A stretch of 42,691 nucleotides of DNA from Lachnospiraceae bacterium (GTDB taxonomy: Bacteria; Bacillota; Clostridia; Lachnospirales; Lachnospiraceae): assembly GCA_900767585.1 (NCBI GenBank), contig CAAFZP010000049.1, positions 1 to 42,691 of the forward strand, in the 5' to 3' direction. This document shows positions 8,058-16,458 of this stretch, in pieces. Numbering within the stretch: the first letter of the stretch is position 1; every line of letters starts with the position of its first letter. Below the pieces are notes generated by a model, which ran no database searches, was not told the DNA's origin, and saw only the letters and a program-made list of their open reading frames with translations. A program made the translations under genes and the position numbers.

Positions 8058-9428
8058 ATGAAACATTCTTTCAAGCAAAACAGCAGTTTGAAATCAAACA
8101 GGAAACGAAGCCAAACGATTCTCATCGGAATCGTTTCTTTTCTTGTTCTCACGTTTCTGGAAGTTTTTTTACTATCCGCTGTTTCCCTGATTCCGCGTTC
8201 TGCCATCCGGAAGCACACGCAGGAGTCAGCGGATTATCTGCTGGAAAAGCCGGTCTTTTATCGTGTGGTAAAACAAGATCCTGCCTCGAACATCGACCAC
8301 TATGCGGATGCAATCCTCCTGAATATCCTATATCACTTTGATTCGGCTCATCCGGTTGCCTCGCCGCTTACCGCTTCTTATTATCATACAGAAACACACA
8401 ATGAAAATGAAAATCTCTATACAGCAGTAACCTCCGACGTAACGCCAACCTACGATTATTTCCGGTATTGGCATGGTTCAACTATTTTCGTGCGTCCATT
8501 GCTAACGATATTAAACCTCCGGCAGATCTATATCTTTTTTGCCATTATACTGGCAATACTATTTGTTGTTTTATTTACGCAGCTGACGAAATCCGGACAC
8601 ACGATCTGTGCCTGGTCTATGTCTGTTGCGCTTTTATCGGTATCGTTCTGGTTCATTCCAATGAGCCTCGAATACATCTGGTGCTTTCTGATCATGCTTA
8701 TTGCAAGCATCCTTACGATATTCCTCTATCAGAAGAAACAGGAGGTATCCGGACTGTTCTTCCTGCTTGTCGGGAATATCACCGCATATTTTGATTTCTT
8801 GTCAACCGAGACAATTACACTCCTTTTTCCGCTTGCATTGTTGCTTATCCTGATGCAGGATAATAACCGGTTGTCCGATGCAAAAACCGGTTTTAAAATC
8901 ATTCTATCGCGTTCTGTCTGCTGGGGCTTCGGGTATCTGGCTTCCTGGATCGTCAAATGGAGCATTACATCGATTGCGCTAAACAGAAATATCTTTGCAC
9001 AGGCTTTATCATCCGCCTCCACACGGGTAAACGGGGATACCGGCAGCCTGCATGGACCGGCGCTTTCTATAAATGCATTTCTACGGAATATCGCATGTAT
9101 ATTCCCGTTTAATTTCATGAAAGGATACGGATATATCGCCGCAATCGGTGTTTTTATATTATTGTTAATGGTGTATTATCTGTTTCGAAAGAACGAAAAA
9201 AAGAATTATATGCCATGGTTATTCACCGTTTTATACTGTATTCCGTATATCCGGTTTCTGACACTTGCAAACCACGCCTTTTTGCATTATTTCTTCACTT
9301 ACCGGGCGCAATCTGCAAGTATCTTCTGTCTCTGCATGATCTTCTATTATGGAGTGGATTGGAAGCTTGTATCTAAGAAATTCTTAAAGCCCCGCAAACA
9401 CCACCATACTAACACAAGGAAATCATAA
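8058..9428 (+). CDS. Polytopic membrane protein of unknown function
   Basis: A 456-residue integral membrane protein. A basic N-terminus is followed by a first helix (about 21-43) and an outside loop of about 100 residues containing RYWHGSTIFVRPLL near residue 136, then about nine further hydrophobic segments, and a basic cytoplasmic tail (KKFLKPRKHHHTNTRKS). A large first loop followed by many helices recalls GT-C type glycosyltransferases, but I cannot see a secure DD/DE catalytic pair, so no function is assigned. A GGAG lies 7 bases before the ATG. It is probably co-transcribed with the LytTR-PAS gene. It is convergent with pilT, and no convincing terminator separates them. Confidence 0.75.
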   Translation: MKHSFKQNSSLKSNRKRSQTILIGIVSFLVLTFLEVFLLSAVSLIPRSAIRKHTQESADYLLEKPVFYRVVKQDPASNIDHYADAILLNILYHFDSAHPVASPLTASYYHTETHNENENLYTAVTSDVTPTYDYFRYWHGSTIFVRPLLTILNLRQIYIFFAIILAILFVVLFTQLTKSGHTICAWSMSVALLSVSFWFIPMSLEYIWCFLIMLIASILTIFLYQKKQEVSGLFFLLVGNITAYFDFLSTETITLLFPLALLLILMQDNNRLSDAKTGFKIILSRSVCWGFGYLASWIVKWSITSIALNRNIFAQALSSASTRVNGDTGSLHGPALSINAFLRNIACIFPFNFMKGYGYIAAIGVFILLLMVYYLFRKNEKKNYMPWLFTVLYCIPYIRFLTLANHAFLHYFFTYRAQSASIFCLCMIFYYGVDWKLVSKKFLKPRKHHHTNTRKS

Positions 9429-9469
9429 CAGACCCGAATATTCATATAGCTTCCTGTCTGAGTCCGCAT

Positions 9470-10522
9470 CTATCGCTGCGTATCAAAGTCTTTCACGTTC
9501 GTGGTATATTTTCTTGCCATTTCTTCTGTAATCTTCTGTTCACGAACCAGACGTTTCAGATCTGCATTCAGTGTATGCATGCCAAGAGCCGCACCACCCT
9601 GCATCGAAGATATAATCTGATGTGTCTTATTCTCTCGAATCTGGTTTGCAATCGCATCGGTATTGATCAGAATCTCCGTTGCCATTGCCATTCCGGTTCC
9701 ATCCTCCATCGGGATCAGCTGCTGTGTTACGATACCCCGGAGAACATTCGCAAGCTGGGTACGTGCCTGTGACTGTCCATGTGCCGGATATGCATCAATA
9801 ATACGCTCGATCGTCTGTGCCGCACTCGTTGTATGTAATGTGGAAAGCACAAGATGTCCGGTCTCCGCAGCCGTAATTGCTGCACTGATCGTCTCATAAT
9901 CACGCATCTCACCTACCAGGATAATATCCGGATCTTCACGCAGAGACGAACGGAGTGCCTTTGCGAACGAATCGACATCTCTTCCGACTTCTCTTTGATG
10001 TATCATGGATTTTGCATGATAATACACATACTCGATCGGATCTTCAATCGTCATAACATGTTTTGCCTGTTTCTGATTTACGTAGTCAATCATAGATGCA
10101 AGCGTGGTTGTCTTACCGCTGCCGGTCGGTCCTGTAATAAGTACCAGTCCGCGCGGTTCCAAAATCAGTTTCCGGATTGCATCCGGGACATGTAATTCCT
10201 GAAATGTCGGAATCTTCGAACGCAGGATACGATATGTCGCTGCGATATTATTTCTCTGATGATAGATATTGGCACGCAGTCTTGTACCATCTTTTGTCAT
10301 CAGGGCAAAATCCAGATCCTCGCCCGCCTTTACCTGCGCAATCTGTTCCTCGCTAAGTTCGCTGAAGATAAGTTCCGTTGATTCTTCCGCCGATGGTGCC
10401 GGCTCCATAATCTCCAGTTTTCCAAACCGACGAAGCGCAATATTCGTACCAACTGTCACATGTACGTCCGATGCCTCTTCTTTTTTTGCATAATCAATCA
10501 GTTCACGAAATGTCATTCCCAT
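9470..10522 (-). CDS. pilT: Type IV pilus retraction ATPase PilT
   Basis: A 350-residue hexameric ATPase of the PilT family, which powers pilus retraction. The N-terminal PAS-like domain starts MTFRELIDYAKKEEASDVHV. The RecA-like domain has Walker A GPTGSGKTTT at 131-140, the Asp box TIEDPIEYV, Walker B DIILVGEMRD, and the His box around LVLSTLHTTSAAQTIERI. The C-terminal AIRENK-like motif (IANQIRENKTHQI), important for retraction, is present. A GGAGGG lies 6 bases before the start. It is the last gene of the signalling operon, 36 bases after the diguanylate cyclase. No pilin, PilB, PilC or PilM gene is in the window, so this copy is separated from its machine. Confidence 0.93.
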   Translation of the reverse strand: MGMTFRELIDYAKKEEASDVHVTVGTNIALRRFGKLEIMEPAPSAEESTELIFSELSEEQIAQVKAGEDLDFALMTKDGTRLRANIYHQRNNIAATYRILRSKIPTFQELHVPDAIRKLILEPRGLVLITGPTGSGKTTTLASMIDYVNQKQAKHVMTIEDPIEYVYYHAKSMIHQREVGRDVDSFAKALRSSLREDPDIILVGEMRDYETISAAITAAETGHLVLSTLHTTSAAQTIERIIDAYPAHGQSQARTQLANVLRGIVTQQLIPMEDGTGMAMATEILINTDAIANQIRENKTHQIISSMQGGAALGMHTLNADLKRLVREQKITEEMARKYTTNVKDFDTQR

Positions 10523-10558
10523 TTTTCACCCTCCATTTTAGTGTTTTTTCAAATGCGT

Positions 10559-11857
10559 TTACCGGATTTCTTCTCCCGGTTTTTTCTTTGCCTTCTTGTC
10601 CTCATACATTCTCTCATCTGCGAGCTTCAAAAGTGCTGCATAATCATACTCTTTTTCACCATATGCAACCCCCACTGCAACGACACAGTCAATACCGTCT
10701 TCTGCCGTATTCAGTCTTGCGAGTTCATCCTCCCAGCGTTGCCGGATTGTATCCACCTCAGTTTCAGATACATTCTCCGCAACAAGCAGGAACTCATCGC
10801 CTCCCATACGGAATGCATGTACGCGGTTGCTTGTCACCTTACGGAAACTGTTTGCAGCCTTGATAATCAGCTTATCTCCTGCCTCATGACCGAACTGGTC
10901 ATTCATCTTCTTTAAATTATTGACATCAAAGTTAAAGATTGCGATAGACTCTAAAGATTGGAACTCTTTTTCAGCCATCTCCAGATATTTTGCCTTGTTA
11001 TAAAGTCCGGTCAAACCATCATGTTCGCTTGCATATACCAGCTTCTCGCGCATAACTCCGTTTTCAATATACAGACTGATTACGCTTTTTAATGTTGATT
11101 CATTCATGGACTCCCGATCCATATTCGGCCATACGCCAAGGTAAAGTGCATATCGCTGTCCGGAAACCTCACCACTTACGAGCATCCGGTATGTACTGTC
11201 ATCCTTCGCCCCGTTTAACCGGAGAACCTCCTGCACTTTCTCATCGAAGCTTCCAAACAGCACATCATCTTCGCAGCCATTCTCAAACAATTCTGCCACG
11301 CCCGCATCATAGCCGATCCGGTCATTACTGTACACATTTCCCATCTTATTGTAAGTGATGATATCCATGACCGCATCTCTTTGAATCATAAAATAGGCTT
11401 TGCTTGTATTAAAGTAATCTGCAAGCATCGGAAGCAGTTCATAATATGTCTCTGACAGCTTCTCCAAAACCGCTGTCTGGAACTTAGAAAGCTTCCGGAA
11501 AAATCCCATGTATTTTGTGATATCACGGTTCAGTCCCATATATTCCGTGATATCGGTAATCTGGTGAATCTTATAGTTCTTTCCTTCTTTTTCAAAAAGA
11601 CCGGAATTGAATTTGAAATATTTTTTCGTGTTTGTATCAATATATTCCCATTCAACAGCATCCCCGCCGATTTCCAATGCCGGGCACTCATCATTCCATA
11701 CAAAAATCTCTTCCGCATCCATACCGACAACAGCGTCTCCGTATTTCTTTTGGAAATAAGAATCCGCATAGACAATCTCCGCAGACCCCTCTGCGACGAT
11801 CGTAATTCCGCCTACCTTATCAGCCATAAACTGTACAATTTCTTCTTTAAAATCCAT
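10559..11857 (-). CDS. Diguanylate cyclase (GGDEF) with N-terminal PAS-like sensor
   Basis: A 432-residue soluble protein. Residues 1-110 look like a PAS domain (IVYADSYFQKKYGDAVVGMDAEEIF, ending IHQITDITEYMG). A middle region (about 125-270) may be a GAF-like module. The GGDEF domain runs from HDGLTGLYNKAKYLE (279) to the end, with the first metal Asp in FDVNNLKKMND (D311) and an intact GGDEF at 352-356, so c-di-GMP synthesis is expected. The position of the RxxD inhibitory site (343-346) reads SNRV, so product inhibition at that site is unlikely. No EAL or HD-GYP gene is nearby. Its place between the STAS antagonist and pilT suggests c-di-GMP is an output of this operon or acts on pili. Confidence 0.92.
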   Translation of the reverse strand: MDFKEEIVQFMADKVGGITIVAEGSAEIVYADSYFQKKYGDAVVGMDAEEIFVWNDECPALEIGGDAVEWEYIDTNTKKYFKFNSGLFEKEGKNYKIHQITDITEYMGLNRDITKYMGFFRKLSKFQTAVLEKLSETYYELLPMLADYFNTSKAYFMIQRDAVMDIITYNKMGNVYSNDRIGYDAGVAELFENGCEDDVLFGSFDEKVQEVLRLNGAKDDSTYRMLVSGEVSGQRYALYLGVWPNMDRESMNESTLKSVISLYIENGVMREKLVYASEHDGLTGLYNKAKYLEMAEKEFQSLESIAIFNFDVNNLKKMNDQFGHEAGDKLIIKAANSFRKVTSNRVHAFRMGGDEFLLVAENVSETEVDTIRQRWEDELARLNTAEDGIDCVVAVGVAYGEKEYDYAALLKLADERMYEDKKAKKKPGEEIR

Positions 11858-11899
11858 AGTAACCTCCCTTTTTGCTATACGTCCACGTTTCAGACTCTG

Positions 11900-12202
11900 C
11901 TATGCAAATGTCAGAATATCCGCAAATCCTGTCATCTCGAATACTTCCATCACATCGCCAATCACATTCTTTACAACCATGGATCCGCCTAATCCATTCA
12001 TCTTCTTCTGCGCCCACAGAATCGCACGAAGTCCGGAACTTGCCACATAATCGCAGGCATCCATATCAAGTTCAAATTCCTTCACCGGATCTACAAGCAG
12101 CTCCTCAAGCTCCTTCATCATGATTGGTGCAGCATTCGTATCCAGACGTCCGGACACACTTACAATAAGCTTATTTCCTTCTTGTTCCTTTTTCAGTTCC
12201 AT
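11900..12202 (-). CDS. STAS-domain anti-anti-sigma factor
   Basis: A 100-residue single STAS domain, the length of SpoIIAA/RsbV. It shows VSGRLDTNAAPIMMKELEEL and then DYVASSGLRAILWAQKKM, where the Ser of SSG is the usual phosphorylation site, and a C-terminal helix ending TGFADILTFA. In the family the unphosphorylated form binds the RsbW-type kinase and frees its target; the kinase phosphorylates it and a SpoIIE-type phosphatase reverses this. Both the kinase (23 bases upstream) and the phosphatase are in the same operon. The start at 12202 was chosen because GGAGG precedes it at normal spacing; the longer frame from 12238 overlaps the kinase gene and has no ribosome site. Confidence 0.92.
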   Translation of the reverse strand: MELKKEQEGNKLIVSVSGRLDTNAAPIMMKELEELLVDPVKEFELDMDACDYVASSGLRAILWAQKKMNGLGGSMVVKNVIGDVMEVFEMTGFADILTFA

Positions 12203-12225
12203 AAATATCCTCCTACTCCGGCAGC

Positions 12226-12654
12226 TTATATCTGCCATTTTTTGATCATTGAAACTATATTTTCTTGTTGCTTATATTCATAGGACACGGTATCCATGAT
12301 GTTTTTCACCATGTAAATACCCAGTCCGCCGATTTCTCTTTCATCCGCAGATAGCGTGATATCCGGATCTTCCTTCGCAAAAGGATCAAACGGCACACCC
12401 TGATCCCGCATGCAGATACGGACTTTATGTTCTGTTTCATATGCGTTTCCTTCCAGTTCAATCGTGCAGTTTCCATTCGTTGAACCATATGCGTAATTTA
12501 CAACATTGGCATACAGCTCTTCCACGCAGAGCAGAATCTTCATTGCAATCTTCATCGGACACGCATAATCATCCAGGAACGCTTCGACAAACGAAGTGAC
12601 CTTGTCCAGATTTTCCATTGACGCTTCTACTGTAATTGCTTTTTTATTTTCCAA
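12226..12654 (-). CDS. RsbW/SpoIIAB-type serine kinase (anti-sigma factor family)
   Basis: A 142-residue GHKL ATPase of the RsbW class. The N box EELYANVVNYAY, G1 box DQGVPFDPFA and G2 box GGLGIYMVK are all intact, so it should bind ATP and phosphorylate the STAS protein encoded next. In the best-known systems it also sequesters a sigma factor. No sigma-B or sigma-F-type gene lies in the operon, so its second partner is unknown: a sigma factor elsewhere, or a non-sigma target such as the diguanylate cyclase. It follows the isomerase-like gene by 15 bases. Confidence 0.9.
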   Translation of the reverse strand: MENKKAITVEASMENLDKVTSFVEAFLDDYACPMKIAMKILLCVEELYANVVNYAYGSTNGNCTIELEGNAYETEHKVRICMRDQGVPFDPFAKEDPDITLSADEREIGGLGIYMVKNIMDTVSYEYKQQENIVSMIKKWQI

Positions 12655-12669
12655 TCGCCACGCCCTCCA

Positions 12670-13449
12670 TCACAGACTTTCCAGAAAATCCAGTGATTTC
12701 CGGATCTTTTCCATGCCGTTTACCTCAATTAATACGGTTGCATCCGGAAAATAGTTTTCATAATAATTCTTAAACAGCTTCCAGTCGATCTTCCCATCTC
12801 CCACAGCCAGATGCAGATCCTGTCTGAAATCGTTGTCGTTGATATGAAGATGCTTCACATATGGTGCCAATGACCGCACCCACAATCCAATCTCATCCGG
12901 ATTTCCAAACACATGGGCATGGGCATAATCAAAGCAGACACCGAAATTCTTATACCCTTTTAGTTCCTCTGCGAGTTCCGCAAGCAGTTCCGGTGTATCA
13001 TCAAACATATTTTCCATGTAAATCTGTATGTCCGGATTTTTTAACAGCTTCTCACTCCAATATGCGGCATTCTTCTTCACAAAACTGTCCCGATAACTGT
13101 CCGTCTTAAAATTAGCAATATAATTCGTATGAAATATAACACCCTTTGCACCAAGGCGCTTCGCTATCGTCAGGCTCTGTTCCACGCGATAGTCCGATGC
13201 CCGTGCAATCAGTGAATCATCGGAGAATACCGTCACATCCAGAAAAGCCCCATGCAAGGTACAATAGCCGGGCATCCCGGACATCTGTTCATACCCTGCT
13301 ATCACTGTGTCCAGTTGTTCTGTATCATCCAACAGCTTCGGAATAAAAAAATCATTGTATTCAAATCCAAGATCCAGCCGTTCTGCAAACTTTGTATACG
13401 AAGAAAGCTCCGCTCGATCCGGGATGATCAGTATTTTCTTACACCTCAT
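12670..13449 (-). CDS. Sugar phosphate isomerase/epimerase-like TIM-barrel protein
   Basis: A 259-residue protein of the xylose-isomerase-like TIM-barrel superfamily (AP endonuclease family 2). Metal-ligand candidates follow the family pattern: CTLHGAF, VIFHTNYIA, IYMENMF, VCFDYAHAHVFG, VKHLHINDNDFRQDLHLAVGDGKIDW and VLIEVNGME. The HIND and GDG.IDW motifs are typical of sugar-phosphate isomerases/epimerases. The substrate is unknown. Its start overlaps the cyclase stop by 4 bases (ATGA), so translation is coupled to the adenylate cyclase; an enzyme of this kind inside a signalling operon is unexpected. There is no signal peptide, so it is cytoplasmic. Confidence 0.82.
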   Translation of the reverse strand: MRCKKILIIPDRAELSSYTKFAERLDLGFEYNDFFIPKLLDDTEQLDTVIAGYEQMSGMPGYCTLHGAFLDVTVFSDDSLIARASDYRVEQSLTIAKRLGAKGVIFHTNYIANFKTDSYRDSFVKKNAAYWSEKLLKNPDIQIYMENMFDDTPELLAELAEELKGYKNFGVCFDYAHAHVFGNPDEIGLWVRSLAPYVKHLHINDNDFRQDLHLAVGDGKIDWKLFKNYYENYFPDATVLIEVNGMEKIRKSLDFLESL

Positions 13450-15242
13450 GTTGCACGCTCCCCCTTTATTCCGGTTACTGCATAGACAAATACTTCGTTC
13501 GACTTGCCCTTCAAAGGAATCGCTCCGACTTCTTCCACTTCCACACGGTCTTTCACTCTCTCATACAGAACATCGCTGATCAGAACCTGCCCTTTCTTCG
13601 CGTTCGCCTCTAACCGTGCTGCTGTATTTACGGTATCTCCGATTGCCGTAAAATCCATACGGAAATCACAGCCGATATTTCCAACAACCGCAGGACCGCA
13701 ATTGACACCGACTCCAAATCCGACACTTCTGCCAAACCGTTCCATCAGCTCTCCCTCTAATGCAATTCCACCCTGTACGATATCCCATGCCGCACATACT
13801 GCACGGAACTCATAGTCATCCAGATCAAACGGAGAATTAAACACCGCCATCGTTGCATCGCCGACAAACTTATCAAGCGTACCTTTGTTTTTGAAGATAG
13901 CTTCTGTCGTAAGTGCCAGATAACTGTTCAGGATCTCAACAACCTGCTCCGGTTCCAATACCTCCGACATCGTTGTAAATCCCCGGATGTCCACGAACAG
14001 TACTGCAATATCCCGGTTCTCACCGCCAAGCTTGACATGAAAATCCCCCTTCTTCGAGATTTCATCCACTATCTCCGGTGCCACATATTTCTTGAATGCT
14101 TTTAATACCTTCTTCTGCTTCAGCTTCTCCAGAATATAACCGATTGCCAGGCAATATATGTAGGAGACTATCAGCACAAGCGGCGCATAAATCAGACTGA
14201 TGGCAATTCCATTGTTATTAAGTATTACACCTGCAATCAGGTTTGCTGCCACCCCTGCAATCAGCAATATTGTCGAGAGCCAGATCTTCGTCCGTTTGAA
14301 CACAAAATGCAGAATCGCACAGATAAACCCAGTCAACAAGCCGAACAGGAACGGATTTCCATTCACGGAAAACCGGTTCTGCATAAATGCCTGCAGGATA
14401 TTCGCATGGATTTCTACTCCGTACATCTGCTGATTGCCACCGTTTGGCACGTTGAAGTTATCCTGCATACCTGCCGCATACGCACCGACTAAAACGATGC
14501 TGTCTTTGAATACGCGGGTATCGATCTTTCCCTGTAACACATCCACAAGAGAGATACACTCATAATCACCCGGCTTGCCGGAATAATTAATCAGGGTACG
14601 TCCGGTCTTGTCCGATACGATTGTATTGATTGTCTCTCCCGTCTTCTCACAGTAACGCTCATAGATTGCCTGCGGGAACATCGTCTGTTCCTGCCCCGCA
14701 TAGCTTTCCTTCATCAATACACGCCGGACTGTACGATCCGAATCCTGCGAAACATTCGTGTAAGCGCATGTCACTTCCGCCCGGAGTGCTTCGTATGGAT
14801 AGATAATCGTATCGATCGGATAATACTTCACACCATCTGCATCAACCTCAGGCTTTTCCTTGTAGATCAGTTGGGATGCCACAACTACATTTCCACTCTT
14901 TTTTGCTGCATTTACAAACGCTTCATCCCCTGCTTCATCCACATTTCCGGAGAAAATGATATCGAATCCGACGACTGCCGGCTTTGAAGCTTCGTCTGCG
15001 TTCAATATTTCCAGCAAATCTGCATAGTACTGTCTCGACCATGTTCCAATCGGTCCAAGTTCCTCCAATGTGCGCTCGTCGATTCCGATGATCTTGATAT
15101 CTCCTGACACGCCCCTCGGTCTCTGGTATAGTGCGTCTTTCACAATATAATCAAGTGGTGATATCAAATTGCTGATTGTCATCAGAAACACAAGCAGCCA
15201 CACAATCACCGCTTCCAATAAATCCCGAATAATATTCTTCAT
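13446..15242 (-). CDS. CHASE2-domain adenylate cyclase (class III)
   Basis: A 598-residue membrane cyclase. One N-terminal helix (about 11-30) leads to an extracellular CHASE2 sensor (about 35-290, with IKIIGIDERTLEELGPIGTW and DSIVLVGAYAAG), then three membrane helices (about 297-372), and a cytoplasmic class III catalytic domain (about 408-590). Catalytic residues are intact: metal Asp D418 (LFVDIRGFT) and D462 (FVGDATMAVF), adenine-selecting Lys K458 with Thr T532, transition-state Asn N539 and Arg R543 (VNTAARLE). The Lys/Thr pair points to ATP rather than GTP. The operon also encodes a cNMP-binding phosphatase, its obvious effector. CHASE2 cyclases next to FecR proteins are known elsewhere; the ligand is unknown. 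Confidence 0.95.
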   Translation of the reverse strand: MKNIIRDLLEAVIVWLLVFLMTISNLISPLDYIVKDALYQRPRGVSGDIKIIGIDERTLEELGPIGTWSRQYYADLLEILNADEASKPAVVGFDIIFSGNVDEAGDEAFVNAAKKSGNVVVASQLIYKEKPEVDADGVKYYPIDTIIYPYEALRAEVTCAYTNVSQDSDRTVRRVLMKESYAGQEQTMFPQAIYERYCEKTGETINTIVSDKTGRTLINYSGKPGDYECISLVDVLQGKIDTRVFKDSIVLVGAYAAGMQDNFNVPNGGNQQMYGVEIHANILQAFMQNRFSVNGNPFLFGLLTGFICAILHFVFKRTKIWLSTILLIAGVAANLIAGVILNNNGIAISLIYAPLVLIVSYIYCLAIGYILEKLKQKKVLKAFKKYVAPEIVDEISKKGDFHVKLGGENRDIAVLFVDIRGFTTMSEVLEPEQVVEILNSYLALTTEAIFKNKGTLDKFVGDATMAVFNSPFDLDDYEFRAVCAAWDIVQGGIALEGELMERFGRSVGFGVGVNCGPAVVGNIGCDFRMDFTAIGDTVNTAARLEANAKKGQVLISDVLYERVKDRVEVEEVGAIPLKGKSNEVFVYAVTGIKGERAT

Positions 15243-15263
15243 AAACCCCTCTTATGTACTTTC

Positions 15264-16442
15264 TTATTTCCTGCTTAAATACACCATCGTAATATCGTCC
15301 GCCTGCATCTCCCCGTCCGCAAATGCATCTACTTCGTCATACATGGCATCGACAAATGCATCTGCATCACCGGCCATTTCTCTGTGACGGTTTAACATAC
15401 TTGTCAAATTTGCGTCTCCAAGCAGCTCCTGTTTCGGGTTTAACGCCTCTGTCACACCATCCGTATACAGATATATACAATCCCCCTTTGAAAGCTCCAG
15501 ATACTGCTCCCGGTATGGAACATCCTCCATCATCCCAAGCACCATATTCGCCTTCGCCGTTATCATCTGAAACTCCCCATCTGCCTTCTGTACAAACGGA
15601 AGATTATGTCCTGCATTGATAAATGTAACCCGGTTTGTCTCAAGATCCAGCACACAGATAAATGCGGTTACAAACATCATTGCCTCGTTCTTATAACACA
15701 ACTGGTTATTGGCCCGGCTTGCAACCTCCGCAAGCGGAAGTCCCAGTGTGGCATAGTTCTTGATATGGGTCTTCGCCATACTCATGAACATCGCCGCCGG
15801 AACGCCCTTCCCCGATACATCCGCAATCAGAAAACACATATGTGTCTCATCAATCATAAACATATCATAGAAATCTCCACCCACTTCTTTCGCCGGACGC
15901 ATTCTGGCCGTCAGCTTTACAGCTTCTAACCGGTTAAAGCATGAAAAATCATTCTCCAGACAGCCGGTCTGTATCTGCGTGGCAATCGCAAGCTCTGATT
16001 TGATACGCTCCCGTTCGGAAACAAGCTTTGTTGTTTTGGTGTAGAGCATATTCATAAATGTGCCATAGACCTTACGATTCTCAAATGCGATTTCGTCAAA
16101 CAGCTTTTTGGAGATATTGGCACAGACAACTTCTCCGCGTGCACGCACGGTCGCTGCACGGATATCATCGTTGATCAGTCCAAGCTCCCCGATGAAATCT
16201 CCGACCGAGAGTGTATTGATCAGGGCATTCGATGAACTATACACATCCGCGATTCCTTCTAATATGATATACATTCCATCATCGCTTTCCTGCCCATATG
16301 TCACAATATCCTGTCCGGAAGGAATCCGTACTTCTTTCATCGCTTCCAAAAATGCTTTCGTGCCATCGCTGATGGTTCCCTTGTTTGTGATCTGGAAAAA
16401 TTCCTGTATCGTTGTAACTTTTTTTAACCGTTCAATATCCAT
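15264..16442 (-). CDS. cNMP-binding domain fused to SpoIIE/RsbU-type protein phosphatase
   Basis: A 392-residue cytoplasmic protein. Residues about 20-140 form a cyclic-nucleotide-binding domain whose phosphate cassette, GDFIGELGLINDDIRAATV, keeps the ribose-binding Glu (E86) and phosphate-binding Arg (R95). A helical linker (about 140-170) leads to a PP2C-like SpoIIE/RsbU phosphatase with all metal-binding motifs: VGGDFYDMF, LIADVSGKGVPAAMF, YTDGVTEAL and ADDITMVYL. The inferred role is that cAMP from the cyclase encoded 21 bases downstream binds the first domain and switches on dephosphorylation of the STAS protein. The two domains occur together in known phosphatases, but with the cyclase, kinase and antagonist in one operon the whole circuit is visible. 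Confidence 0.94.
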   Translation of the reverse strand: MDIERLKKVTTIQEFFQITNKGTISDGTKAFLEAMKEVRIPSGQDIVTYGQESDDGMYIILEGIADVYSSSNALINTLSVGDFIGELGLINDDIRAATVRARGEVVCANISKKLFDEIAFENRKVYGTFMNMLYTKTTKLVSERERIKSELAIATQIQTGCLENDFSCFNRLEAVKLTARMRPAKEVGGDFYDMFMIDETHMCFLIADVSGKGVPAAMFMSMAKTHIKNYATLGLPLAEVASRANNQLCYKNEAMMFVTAFICVLDLETNRVTFINAGHNLPFVQKADGEFQMITAKANMVLGMMEDVPYREQYLELSKGDCIYLYTDGVTEALNPKQELLGDANLTSMLNRHREMAGDADAFVDAMYDEVDAFADGEMQADDITMVYLSRK

Positions 16443-16458
16443 TTGTATCCCCCCTGTA

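Noticed and set aside
8058..9428. Assignment as a GT-C glycosyltransferase
   Set aside because: The helix number and long first loop are suggestive, but I see no dependable DD/DE catalytic motif.
9429..9469. Terminator between the membrane protein and pilT
   Set aside because: AGAC/GTCT can pair, but the stem is only about 4 bp with mismatches and there is no T-run.
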